A stretch of DNA of 13,383 nt from Chitinophagales bacterium (GTDB lineage Bacteria > Bacteroidota > Bacteroidia > Chitinophagales > UBA10324). The position numbers were made by a program, and so were the translations under genes. The DNA is taken from assembly GCA_013695775.1 (NCBI GenBank), contig JACCZV010000155.1, positions 1-13,383 of the forward strand. The letters are read 5' to 3'. The notes under the pieces were generated by a model. That model did not search any database. It worked only from the letters and a program-made list of their open reading frames with translations, and was not told the DNA's origin. The stretch's first letter is position 1, and each line of letters starts with the position of its first letter. Positions 6,495-13,383 of the stretch are shown here, one piece after another.

Positions 6495-8135
6495 TCAGGA
6501 TAAGTATTTTGCTACAATAGGTAATCTCCTGCCCGAGCCAAAAGCTTTTTGAGATACTCGCAATACAGGGGGTGATTGATATCGTTTATGTTCATTGCTG
6601 TTGACCAATTTTAATACTCGGTCTACTAACGATTTCTGAAAGCCCTTTTCAACCAGTTGATCCGGACCCTGACGCTGCTCTATATATTGAACCAGTATCT
6701 TATCAAGGATATCATACTCAGGAAGTGAATCAGAGTCTTTTTGATCAGGCCGCAATTCTGCGGAAGGGGGTTTATTAATGATGTTTTCAGGAATAATAAT
6801 TTTATTGCGATTTATGTACTTGACTAATTCATATACCTCCGTTTTATATACATCTCCCAGCACTGCAAGACCCCCACACATATCACCATATAAAGTTCCA
6901 TACCCAACAGCCATCTCACTTTTGTTTGAAGTGTTCAAGAGTATATACTGATGCTTATTACAAAAGCCCATAAGGAACATAGCACGTATGCGCGCCTGCA
7001 AATTTTCCTCCGTTACATCGAAATCCTTTCCCAAAAAATAGGGTTCAAGAGTATTTAATGTCGCATCATAAACGTTTTGCAATGAGATAACTTCATGATC
7101 AATTCCTAATTTTTCTGCCAATAGCAAAGCGTCTGCCACAGATTTTTCAGAAGAAAATATAGAAGGCATCATGAGCACTTTCACATTTTCTTTCCCGAGG
7201 GCCTCTACCGCGATACAGGCGACCACAGCGGAATCAATCCCCCCACTTAAACCAAGAATGGCTTTTTTAAAGCTCAGCTTATTAAAATATTCGCGCACTC
7301 CTACAACCAGCGCCTGGTATATGAGAGGTATTTTACCTTTAGGTTGCTCACGATTGCCTGCGTTTCTGCTCTGGATTACCTCATCTAAATCATAAAAAGA
7401 TATTTGCTCTTCAAAGAAACTCATCTCATCGAACACCTCTCCCATAGGGGTAATCACCAGAGACCCGCCATCAAAGATCAGCTCTGTCTGGGCACCAACA
7501 CAGTTACAATAAAAAATAGGCAGATGATATTTTTTTGCCGTCTCTTTCAATACATCTATACGGTCGATGGCATGGGTATAATCAAAGGGAGATGCAGATA
7601 TATTAAGCATGTAATCGGGCTTAAAGGCTGCAATTTTTTCCACCGGGGTTGTAATATATAGCGGGTTGATGCCTGTATTCCATAAGTCTTCGCATACAGT
7701 AAAAGCAATCCTTCTTCCGAGAAATTCTATCGCTCCAAACTCCTGATTAGATTCAAAATATCGGTATTCATCAAACACATCATAGTTCGGCAGCAACGAT
7801 TTATTGATTACTTCCTGCACTTTTCCATCATATAGAAAATAGGCTGAGTTATACAGGTCTTTCCCTTCTGGTTTATGATTGATGGATGGCGCTCCAACCA
7901 AAGCAGCAATACCTATTGTTTCCTTTGCAATTGACTCTACGGAATCAAGGCATTGCTGCACGAAATCTTTAAACTCAAGGAAATCACGCGGTGGATAGCC
8001 GCAAATACTGAGCTCTGAAAACAGTATCAAATCAGCAGCCTTGGCCTTGGCTTGCTTGATAGCTGCTATTATCTTCTTTTTGTTGCCTTCAAAATCACCT
8101 ATCAAATAATTCTGTTGAGCCAGTGCAATCTTCAT
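6495..8135 (-). CDS. nadE: Glutamine-dependent NAD+ synthetase
   Basis: A 546-aa two-domain enzyme making NAD+ from deamido-NAD+ (nicotinic acid adenine dinucleotide) with ATP and glutamine, the last step of NAD synthesis. The N-terminal nitrilase-type glutaminase domain (about 1-260) has the triad Glu41 (F-S-E-L), Lys112 (N-K-S-L-L-P-N-Y) and Cys148 (F-T-V-C-E-D). The synthetase domain (about 270-546) opens with the ATP-pyrophosphatase loop L-G-L-S-G-G-I-D-S at 294-302 and later has the N-T-S-N-K-S-E-M-A-V-G-Y-G-T segment typical of NadE. All catalytic residues are present and length is normal for the bacterial glutamine-dependent form. It lies last in the minus-strand run, 73 bases after a beta-barrel gene, and is convergent with rng with about 50 bases between stops and no obvious hairpin terminator. 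Confidence 0.97.
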   Translation of the reverse strand: MKIALAQQNYLIGDFEGNKKKIIAAIKQAKAKAADLILFSELSICGYPPRDFLEFKDFVQQCLDSVESIAKETIGIAALVGAPSINHKPEGKDLYNSAYFLYDGKVQEVINKSLLPNYDVFDEYRYFESNQEFGAIEFLGRRIAFTVCEDLWNTGINPLYITTPVEKIAAFKPDYMLNISASPFDYTHAIDRIDVLKETAKKYHLPIFYCNCVGAQTELIFDGGSLVITPMGEVFDEMSFFEEQISFYDLDEVIQSRNAGNREQPKGKIPLIYQALVVGVREYFNKLSFKKAILGLSGGIDSAVVACIAVEALGKENVKVLMMPSIFSSEKSVADALLLAEKLGIDHEVISLQNVYDATLNTLEPYFLGKDFDVTEENLQARIRAMFLMGFCNKHQYILLNTSNKSEMAVGYGTLYGDMCGGLAVLGDVYKTEVYELVKYINRNKIIIPENIINKPPSAELRPDQKDSDSLPEYDILDKILVQYIEQRQGPDQLVEKGFQKSLVDRVLKLVNSNEHKRYQSPPVLRVSQKAFGSGRRLPIVAKYLS

Positions 8136-8208
8136 ATGATATTTATAATCAGGCAGATAATAATTCGTGTATTCCTTCCATATGAATATTGTGCTTTATT
8201 ATCAGAGC

Positions 8209-8889
8209 TCAGAAATAAACACCCAACTGCAGCCGCAGATGATTGAGCGTAGACTTTCTTTTAAAACCACTTGGATTGTCTGTAACATCTATAAATCCAT
8301 TGGTAAATTGTAACCCTATAAGAGCTGAGGTGTTCCCTGTTAAGGCATACTCCAATCCACCACCCACGAGAAGCCCAAAACTACCGGGCGTTACATCTTT
8401 ACCAAAGTCTTGTTTGACTACATTCACTGCGGGGGCAAAGGTTTCAATATCAGCACGAGACCTAATAGCAATGCCACCCTGCAAACCGAACTGTCCAAAG
8501 TAGGTGATGTATCCAATTTGATTTGTATGGAGTTTCATACTTAAAGGAATTTCGATATATTGAATTCGATAGTTAACATTTGTTCCTGCTGGATAAATGT
8601 CGGGCAGGGCATTAAATTTTATTGAATCAAGATAGGTTACTTTACCTCCATCGTAGGATATCAGTATCCCAGTAGAAAATGCATAATTTTCAGGAATCAA
8701 TAAATCCATTAACAACCCGTAAGCAAATCCCAAATACGCTCCATTGCCTTCCAACCCATTGTCTACTGCTGACATCCAGCTCATCTGGGGAGAAAGCGTT
8801 AACCCGAAGCGGAAACCAGAAGCAAATTCCTGTGAAAACGAATGGAAAGATAAAGTAGAGAACATCACAATAATTATCAGTTTTTTCAT
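8209..8889 (-). CDS. Outer-membrane beta-barrel-type protein (PorT/OMP_b-brl-like)
   Basis: A 226-aa exported protein. The first about 19 residues are a clear signal peptide (M-K-K, hydrophobic core, S-F-S-Q cut site). The rest alternates hydrophobic and polar residues in short strands with many aromatic and Gly positions, and ends in a strand closing with Phe (L-R-L-Q-L-G-V-Y-F), as outer-membrane barrels do. Segments such as G-F-R-F-G-L-T-L-S-P, Y-I-E-I-P-L-S-M-K-L and G-L-L-V-G-G-G-L-E-Y are typical of the small 8-10-stranded barrel family of Bacteroidota (OMP_b-brl / PorT-like). I do not assign it to PorT itself. It lies between a second barrel-type gene and nadE, with about 90 and 73 base gaps. 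Substrate or role is unknown. Confidence 0.82.
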   Translation of the reverse strand: MKKLIIIVMFSTLSFHSFSQEFASGFRFGLTLSPQMSWMSAVDNGLEGNGAYLGFAYGLLMDLLIPENYAFSTGILISYDGGKVTYLDSIKFNALPDIYPAGTNVNYRIQYIEIPLSMKLHTNQIGYITYFGQFGLQGGIAIRSRADIETFAPAVNVVKQDFGKDVTPGSFGLLVGGGLEYALTGNTSALIGLQFTNGFIDVTDNPSGFKRKSTLNHLRLQLGVYF

Positions 8890-8979
8890 CTCAATTATTT
8901 TAGTTTATAATTTCAACCTTAGTATGGATGCGCACGAAGATAGTTGAAAACATATCAGACAAGAACATGCTGCCGGAAA

Positions 8980-9702
8980 TCAAAATGGAGAAATAGTAAT
9001 TCCTAAAGAAACTGGCATAATGGCTGGCCCTCTTCCAGATTCAAAAAGATTACTCAAAGAATAATAACCATATATTCCAAACTTATAATACATTAAACGC
9101 AGAGAAAGACCATAGCTGAATGGGGTTAGATTTTCAATGCAGTACACTTTAATTCTTGACTGGCCGGGTTGTTCACCGGTATATTTTAACTTCCAGAAAT
9201 TTCCAACCAATAATCCTGCTCTGAATCCAGGCGCTATCAAAAAACTTCTGCCTTTTTCATTTGATTTGGTGTGGACATGCAGTTCAATAGGAATTCCTAT
9301 GAATGACGTTGACAATTTACTTTTCTCGTAAAGTGAAGGGTTGTATGGTTCAAGGCTTGTATATAATATCTCACTGGAATCGGAAATAAAAGAGTATTGA
9401 TATATTGAATTAGTTTTTACACTGGCCACCGAATAGGTTAGGCCCGGAGCGATTCCCAGAACCGATGGAATGATGCTGAACTGATACAGGAAGTTTAAAT
9501 TAATCCCTCCCGAAAAAAATTCATTTTTAATGTTTGCCGGAGGGTTAAGCCACAAATTTTCAGTAATGTCAATGAATAGAAATTGTTTTTGCAATCTGAA
9601 TACATTTGGTATTTCTGCAGTTTCATTTGTACTCGAATCAGAAATCTGAGCTTTTACTGTTAGTATAGAACATAGCAGGAAAAGGAGTATCGAATTTTTC
9701 AT
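8980..9702 (-). CDS. Probable outer-membrane beta-barrel protein, uncharacterised
   Basis: A 240-aa exported protein with a signal peptide (about residues 1-19, ending V-K-A-Q). The mature part has alternating strand-like segments (F-L-F-I-D-I-T-E-N-L-W-L, L-S-T-S-F-I-G-I-P-I-E-L-H-V, F-G-I-Y-G-Y-Y-S-L) and finishes in V-S-L-G-I-T-I-S-P-F, with the terminal aromatic residue expected of an outer-membrane barrel. A Cys at residue 11 in L-L-C-S could imitate a lipobox, but the later A-Q site fits signal peptidase I better. The I-G-I-P-I-E-L segment resembles the I-E-I-P-L-S-M segment of the next gene, so both may belong to the same broad fold class. Close duplication is not evident. It starts 28 bases after the DinB-like gene. 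Function is unknown. Confidence 0.75.
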   Translation of the reverse strand: MKNSILLFLLCSILTVKAQISDSSTNETAEIPNVFRLQKQFLFIDITENLWLNPPANIKNEFFSGGINLNFLYQFSIIPSVLGIAPGLTYSVASVKTNSIYQYSFISDSSEILYTSLEPYNPSLYEKSKLSTSFIGIPIELHVHTKSNEKGRSFLIAPGFRAGLLVGNFWKLKYTGEQPGQSRIKVYCIENLTPFSYGLSLRLMYYKFGIYGYYSLSNLFESGRGPAIMPVSLGITISPF

Positions 9703-9730
9703 ATGTTTAGTTTAAATTATAAAGACAAGA

Positions 9731-10225
9731 TCAGAGTGTTTTATTCCACGCCTCCCTATTGTTATCTATTTCTTCAATTACCTTATGTAAATGATGTTCG
9801 TACAGATCAAGCAAGTCTTCCAGCGAGATCTGTCCATTATCAGGATAATTAACAGTGTTTAACCAAACATCCTGAGAAATGTTTTTCAATAATAAATAAT
9901 TACTCGCCCTTAGTAACCGGAATAATTTTACAGAAGCTTCGTAGGACTGACCATAGTAACCAAGCGATTCAGCCCAGAGATCTTTATCAAAAGCAACAAT
10001 GGTATCAGTGGGTTCCGCCACCGCTCTTCTGAAATTCACGTATGCCGCAGCCTCAAGGTCTGCAAGGTGAATCACCATTTCACTGATATTCCAAACATCA
10101 CGGCGCGATCGGAAATGCACGCTTTCTTTCGGAACTGTGGAAAGAACTTCTTTCAATCGATAATATCCCCTGCCAAACAATTTAATTTTTGCTTTGCGAT
10201 TTTGTGAATCAGAAAAAGCATTCAT
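9731..10225 (-). CDS. DinB/YfiT-like four-helix-bundle protein
   Basis: A 164-aa cytosolic protein of the DinB-like superfamily, helix bundles that often bind a metal through three histidines and include thiol-dependent transferases. Visible are W-N-I-S-E-M-V-I-H-L-A-D-L-E near the first helices (His53) and Y-E-H-H-L-H-K-V-I-E-E-I near the last (His144, 145 and 147), the places where the metal ligands normally sit. The exact H-x3-H spacing of the best-known members is not obvious, so metal binding is uncertain. No enzyme activity can be assigned. It is first in the minus-strand run leading through two barrel genes to nadE, and divergent from recG with 163 bases between. No strong promoter match was found for it. 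Confidence 0.82.
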   Translation of the reverse strand: MNAFSDSQNRKAKIKLFGRGYYRLKEVLSTVPKESVHFRSRRDVWNISEMVIHLADLEAAAYVNFRRAVAEPTDTIVAFDKDLWAESLGYYGQSYEASVKLFRLLRASNYLLLKNISQDVWLNTVNYPDNGQISLEDLLDLYEHHLHKVIEEIDNNREAWNKTL

Positions 10226-10347
10226 CCTTTCTTAATTAATTCAGGCTACGAATTTGTAATTTTTTTTCTGTGTTTGCATTTATGTACCATATTTTTCCGT
10301 TTTAACCCCTTTGTTTTTTGCCAGTAGTTCAATTCCAATTCAAACTA

Positions 10348-10378
10348 TTTTCGTTCAAAGGTGGAATTGATATATTTT
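10348..10378 (+). promoter_or_regulatory. Weak Bacteroidota-type promoter candidate for recG
   Basis: TTTT at 10348-10351, 19 bases, then TATATTTT at 10371-10378. Each box misses the consensus (TTTG ... TAnnTTTG) only at its final G, and the spacing is exact. It would give a leader of only a few bases before the ATG at 10389. In an AT-rich intergenic region, chance matches of this quality are likely. Confidence 0.25.
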
Positions 10379-10388
10379 CACTTTCAAC

Positions 10389-12503
10389 ATGGCCTACACC
10401 CCTACGCTCTTATCATCTCCTATTGAATATCTTAAAACCGTTGGTCCACAACGAGCAGATTTATTAAAGAAAGAACTTAACATTTTTACTTTTGGCGATC
10501 TGCTTCACCATTTTCCTTTCCGGTATGTTGATCGTACTTCTTTCTATAAGATTGGTCAGATAACTCAACAAACGCCACATGTTCAGATAGTGGGCCAGGT
10601 AATGGAAAAAAACATCATTGGTGAAAGGCAAAGCAAAAGGCTAATAGCATACTTAAAGGATGATACCGGAGAAATTGAACTCGTATGGTTCCGCGCGCTG
10701 CGATGGGTTGAAAAATCAATTGAAACCGGAAAAAAATATATTGTTTTTGGAAAACCGAATTTCTACCGGGGCAGCTATTCCCTTGTTCATCCTGAAGTAA
10801 CGGCCTTTGAACAGGATCGCCCAGATACAGAAGGAAGACTTCAGCCGATATATTCATCTACCGAGAAATTAAAAGCGGCAAGTCTCGATTCAAGAGGAAT
10901 AGAGAAGCTCACAAACACACTGTTTGATAGTATCTCTGAGAATGATCTGCCGGAAAACCTACCTCAATCTATATCAGCACGCCTCCATCTTCCACGGAGG
11001 TTTGCTGCATTTGTGCAAATTCATATGCCACAAGACTTGGCATCCCTCGAAAAAGCAAGGAAGAGAGTGAAATTTGAGGAGCTTTTTCTCAGTCAGATAA
11101 GGATACTTCAAAGGAAAACTGTCCGTAAAAAGGATTCAGCCGGTTTTTTATTTCCACGACTCGATCCGCTTTTTAATGAATTTTATAGAGAAAAACTTCC
11201 CTTTCAATTAACCGCGGCCCAAAAAAAAGTAATCAGGGAAATACGGACAGATTTGATTTCAGGAAAGCAGATGAATCGGTTGTTACAAGGCGATGTTGGC
11301 AGTGGAAAAACGATTGTTTCACTGCTCATCATGCTAATGGCAATTGATAATGGGTTTCAGACAGCCATGATGGTACCTACAGAAATTTTAGCACAACAGC
11401 ATTATCGCAGCCTTTCAGAAATCACGTGCAGCCTTAACATAAAAATATCCCTGCTAACAGCACATGTTAAAGGAAGTGAAAGAAATTCAGTTCTCACCGA
11501 ATTGAAGTCCGGCGCCGTTCATTTGATAATAGGCACTCATTCTCTGATTCAGGAACAGGTAATTTTCAATAATCTTGGACTTATAGTTATAGATGAGCAA
11601 CACCGTTTCGGTGTAGAGCAACGAGCACAACTCTGGACCAAAAACACCCAGCCTCCACATGTGCTTGTGATGACAGCAACTCCGATTCCCCGAACCCTTG
11701 CCATGACAATATATGGAGACCTGGATGTTTCCACCATTGATGAACTTCCTCCCGGAAGAAAACCTGTCAATACCGTTCATCGGTATGATTCTGCCCGCTT
11801 ACGGGTCTTTGGGTTTATGAAGGAACAGATCAATGCAGGAAGGCAGGTATATGTCGTGTATCCCCTGATAGAAGAATCCGAAAAGCAGGATTATAAATTT
11901 CTTATTGATGGTTATGAGAGTATCACACGTGCTTTCCCATTGCCAGAATTTGCAGTGAGCATTGTTCATGGGAAAATGAAAACTGATGCACGCGACTATG
12001 AGATGCAGCGATTCATAAAAAAAGAAACGCAGATAATGGTGTCTACTACAGTAATTGAGGTTGGGGTTGATGTTTCTAATGCAAGTGTTATGATCATTGA
12101 AAGTGCAGAGCGTTTTGGCTTGTCTCAGCTGCATCAGTTGCGGGGTCGTGTTGGCAGAGGTGCTGATCAGGCATACTGTATCTTGATGACTGGGAATAAA
12201 CTTTCCGCCGAAGCAAGGTTGAGAATGAAGATCATGACGGCAACTAACGATGGTTTCCGAATTGCGGAAGAAGATCTTAAAGTCAGGGGGCCTGGAAATC
12301 TTGAGGGCATTCAGCAATCGGGGATGGCACCTTTGCTCCTCGCTGACTTGGTACATGATCAGAAAATTCTTCAGGTAGCCAGAAGCGAAGCAGAAAAGAT
12401 CCTTAAAAAGGATCCTCTGCTGCAATCGACAGAAAATGCAACAATAAGCAGCTATTTGAAATCCATAAGTAAAAAAGAAAGACGCTGGAGCAGCATCTCA
12501 TGA
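10389..12503 (+). CDS. recG: ATP-dependent DNA helicase RecG
   Basis: A 704-aa branch-specific helicase that reverses stalled forks and processes branched recombination intermediates. The N-terminal wedge/OB domain (about 1-200) includes the F-P-F-R-Y-V-D-R-T segment. The motor has Walker A G-D-V-G-S-G-K-T at 301-308, D-E-Q-H at 402-405 followed by R-F-G-V-E-Q-R, motif III T-A-T-P at 429-432, and motif VI Q-L-R-G-R-V-G-R-G from 583. The C-terminal R-G-P-G-N-L-E-G-I-Q-Q-S-G segment matches the RecG TRG/wedge-contact region, where D-F-L-G-T is more usual than N-L-E-G-I. Length is close to the 693 aa of E. coli RecG. It is divergent from the DinB-like gene and convergent with a small lipoprotein gene whose stop is 20 bases away. 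Confidence 0.98.
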   Translation: MAYTPTLLSSPIEYLKTVGPQRADLLKKELNIFTFGDLLHHFPFRYVDRTSFYKIGQITQQTPHVQIVGQVMEKNIIGERQSKRLIAYLKDDTGEIELVWFRALRWVEKSIETGKKYIVFGKPNFYRGSYSLVHPEVTAFEQDRPDTEGRLQPIYSSTEKLKAASLDSRGIEKLTNTLFDSISENDLPENLPQSISARLHLPRRFAAFVQIHMPQDLASLEKARKRVKFEELFLSQIRILQRKTVRKKDSAGFLFPRLDPLFNEFYREKLPFQLTAAQKKVIREIRTDLISGKQMNRLLQGDVGSGKTIVSLLIMLMAIDNGFQTAMMVPTEILAQQHYRSLSEITCSLNIKISLLTAHVKGSERNSVLTELKSGAVHLIIGTHSLIQEQVIFNNLGLIVIDEQHRFGVEQRAQLWTKNTQPPHVLVMTATPIPRTLAMTIYGDLDVSTIDELPPGRKPVNTVHRYDSARLRVFGFMKEQINAGRQVYVVYPLIEESEKQDYKFLIDGYESITRAFPLPEFAVSIVHGKMKTDARDYEMQRFIKKETQIMVSTTVIEVGVDVSNASVMIIESAERFGLSQLHQLRGRVGRGADQAYCILMTGNKLSAEARLRMKIMTATNDGFRIAEEDLKVRGPGNLEGIQQSGMAPLLLADLVHDQKILQVARSEAEKILKKDPLLQSTENATISSYLKSISKKERRWSSIS

Positions 12504-12535
12504 TGCTGAGACTTAGAAATAGATCAGTTTTTTTT
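12491..12535 (+). terminator. Possible weak terminator at the end of recG
   Basis: A perfect 7-bp inverted repeat with a 4-base loop (12491-12497 / 12502-12508) spans the recG stop codon. Eight T residues follow at 12528-12535. The gap of about 19 bases between stem and T run is too long for a textbook intrinsic terminator. An alternative 4-bp pairing of 12506-12509 with 12524-12527 does sit directly before the T run but is very weak. The same hairpin lies beyond the stop of the convergent lipoprotein gene. Confidence 0.3.
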
Positions 12536-12688
12536 ATCCATTCGGGAAGGAAATAATTCCTGCTTTTTTCCCTTAGCGCCACTCAAGCCTGTTGATTCAC
12601 CATTCATGTAAGCCGGGCATACAGAACGGTTGCATGAGGTAATTACTATAAGAGATGCAATGAATAATAGGTATTTCTTCATTTTCAT
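12524..12688 (-). CDS. Small lipoprotein, 54 aa, uncharacterised
   Basis: An open frame of 54 codons plus stop on the minus strand, too short for many gene callers. It starts M-K-M-K-K-Y-L-L-F-I-A-S-L-I-V-I-T-S-C: basic start, hydrophobic core and a lipobox with Cys at 19. It should therefore be processed by signal peptidase II and anchored in the envelope. The mature part is about 36 residues, with N-R-S-V-C-P-A-Y near the lipid anchor, then Gly/Ser/Lys-rich sequence ending M-D-K-K-N. The Cys-Pro-Ala-Tyr motif just after the lipobox is one I associate with small unnamed Bacteroidota lipoproteins. ATG at 12682 is an alternative start two codons later. It is convergent with recG (20 bases between stops). 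Function is unknown. Confidence 0.75.
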   Translation of the reverse strand: MKMKKYLLFIASLIVITSCNRSVCPAYMNGESTGLSGAKGKKQELFPSRMDKKN

Positions 12689-12717
12689 TCAGCCTTTAAA
12701 ATTAACTAACATAGGTG

Positions 12718-12961
12718 ATGAAAAAAAATAAAATCAGAGGAACCGGGGGCATTTTAAATAGATGAAGAATGGAATCTAGAAGAATCAGATTTGAATGATG
12801 TAAGGAGATTGAATGGCACAGTGAGGTTGCAAAGTGGTCAATTTATCATTCTTTTCGATGAAAGCAACTTATTGGATGAAAAAAAAAATAATATTTCTAA
12901 AACCTTGTCAGCTAAGGATTTCAGAAGAAAAAACAATTGCAATCGTTTGAAATATTCTTAA
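12718..12961 (+). pseudogene. Frame-broken open stretch, possible gene remnant before hup
   Basis: Two abutting frames look like halves of one short protein. ATG at 12718 opens 15 codons (M-K-K-N-K-I-R-G-T-G-G-I-L-N-R), ending in TGA at 12763-12765. Another frame, open from 12758 to TAA at 12959-12961 (67 codons, no ATG), encodes an acidic-then-hydrophobic sequence including L-N-G-T-V-R-L-Q-S-G-Q-F-I-I-L-F-D-E-S-N. A single-base change near 12757-12763 would join them into roughly 80 residues. I do not recognise the product. An open frame of this length can occur by chance, and its end overlaps the first box of the hup promoter, so this is a weak call. The remainder of 12689-13024 shows no other gene. 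Confidence 0.25.
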
Positions 12962-12976
12962 AAGCATATATTTTTG
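12946..12976 (+). promoter_or_regulatory. Full-consensus Bacteroidota promoter for the HU gene
   Basis: TTTG at 12946-12949, exactly 19 bases, then TATTTTTG at 12969-12976, matching TAnnTTTG at every fixed position. This is the -33/-7 promoter pattern of the Bacteroidota primary sigma factor. Transcription should begin a few bases after 12976, giving a leader of roughly 40 bases, AT-rich and without a Shine-Dalgarno sequence, before the ATG at 13025. A strong promoter fits an abundant nucleoid protein. Confidence 0.8.
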
Positions 12977-13024
12977 ATGCTTTAACCAATTCAAGCTTAT
13001 TTCACAAATAAATTTTACAACATT

Positions 13025-13297
13025 ATGAACAAAGGTCAGCTCATTGCAAAAATTGCTACTGATGCAAAATGCTCAAAAGCACAGGCAGGTGCTGCTTTAG
13101 ATTCGTTTCTTAATGCTACGATGGGTGCATTAAAGAAAGGAGATAAGGTAACTCTTGTAGGTTTTGGTACCTTCAGCGTTTCACGCCGTTCAGCACGGAA
13201 AGGAAGAAATCCACAAACGGGTAAAACAATAAACATTCCTGCAAGGAAAGTGGCCAAGTTCAAAGCGGGTAAAGAGTTTGCAGGTAAAGTGAAATAA
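13025..13297 (+). CDS. hup: DNA-binding protein HU
   Basis: A 90-aa canonical HU, the abundant nucleoid protein that bends and wraps DNA non-specifically as a dimer. It has M-N-K-G-Q-L-I-A-K-I at the start, G-D-K-V-T-L-V-G-F-G-T-F at about 39-50, and the DNA-gripping arm with G-R-N-P-Q-T-G-K-T-I-N-I-P at about 60-72. It closes with V-A-K-F-K-A-G-K-E-F. Length and all signature positions are standard. It differs from the IHF-like paralogue at 3378 mainly in the arm, which here keeps R-N-P-x-T-G. It is monocistronic as far as the window shows, with its own consensus promoter at 12946-12976. The 86 bases after the stop are AT-rich, with no clear terminator hairpin. Confidence 0.97.
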   Translation: MNKGQLIAKIATDAKCSKAQAGAALDSFLNATMGALKKGDKVTLVGFGTFSVSRRSARKGRNPQTGKTINIPARKVAKFKAGKEFAGKVK

Positions 13298-13383
13298 TTC
13301 CTCTTATAGATTTTTAATAATGCATCTCCTGCCGGAAGCCTTTTATTAATGCACTCTGTTTTATTTTTTTTAATCTTTACGTT

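Noticed and set aside
8209..9702. Tandem duplication of the two barrel-type genes
   Set aside because: Apart from a similar I-x-I-P-[IL] strand and barrel-like ends, the proteins show no shared run of residues by eye, so recent duplication is not supported.
11799..12425. 208-codon open frame on the minus strand opposite recG
   Set aside because: Lies entirely within the well-supported recG gene; the translation is rich in Cys, His and Phe with no recognisable domain. It is a shadow frame.
13298..13383. T-rich stretch after hup as an intrinsic terminator
   Set aside because: T runs are present but I could not find a paired stem before them; two copies of a TAATGCA-like word are direct, not inverted.
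1..13383. CRISPR array, tRNA/rRNA genes, insertion sequences, phage or defence genes
   Set aside because: No regularly spaced repeats, no transposase or integrase motifs, no tRNA-like cloverleaf noticed; all long genes are housekeeping or envelope genes.

Overview
The window is an ordinary stretch of chromosome from a Bacteroidota (Bacteroidetes) bacterium, probably a free-living gliding-type lineage. Four things support this. The minus-strand run mutY-ssb-gldE-gldD is characteristic of that phylum. The divergent partner run is an IHF/HU-like protein, a TPR membrane protein, a tiny Lys/Arg-rich ribosome-associated-type protein and an RNase E/G. Gene starts lack convincing Shine-Dalgarno sequences. 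One promoter matches the phylum's own consensus (TTTG, 19 bases, TAnnTTTG). Base composition looks uniformly moderately AT-rich. No tRNA, rRNA, IS element, phage gene or CRISPR array was found.

Layout. (1) 1-3171, minus strand: mutY, ssb, gldE and the first 81 codons of gldD, which runs off the left edge. (2) 3172-3377: divergent intergenic region with a short G-rich patch. (3) 3378-6443, plus strand: IHF/HU-like gene, TPR protein (TTG start, in frame just behind the HU stop), a 31-aa basic protein, a 261-base gap, then rng (GTG start). (4) 6495-10225, minus strand: a DinB-like gene, two outer-membrane beta-barrel-type proteins, and glutamine-dependent NAD+ synthetase (nadE), convergent with rng. 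(5) 10389-12503, plus strand: recG, followed convergently by a small 54-aa lipoprotein gene (12524-12688, minus). (6) 12689-13297: a gene-poor stretch with a decayed-looking open frame and a full-consensus promoter, then a canonical HU gene.

How the genes fit together. Most are housekeeping genes for DNA maintenance (MutY, SSB, RecG, two HU-family proteins), RNA processing and ribosome function (RNase G, the basic 31-aa protein), NAD synthesis, and the gliding/type IX secretion envelope machinery (GldE, GldD). No clearly new multi-gene system was found. The points most worth a second look are small: two unlisted short genes (31-aa basic protein, 54-aa lipoprotein), the in-frame HU/TPR junction, the frame-broken stretch before hup, and the pair of uncharacterised barrel proteins between a DinB-like gene and nadE.
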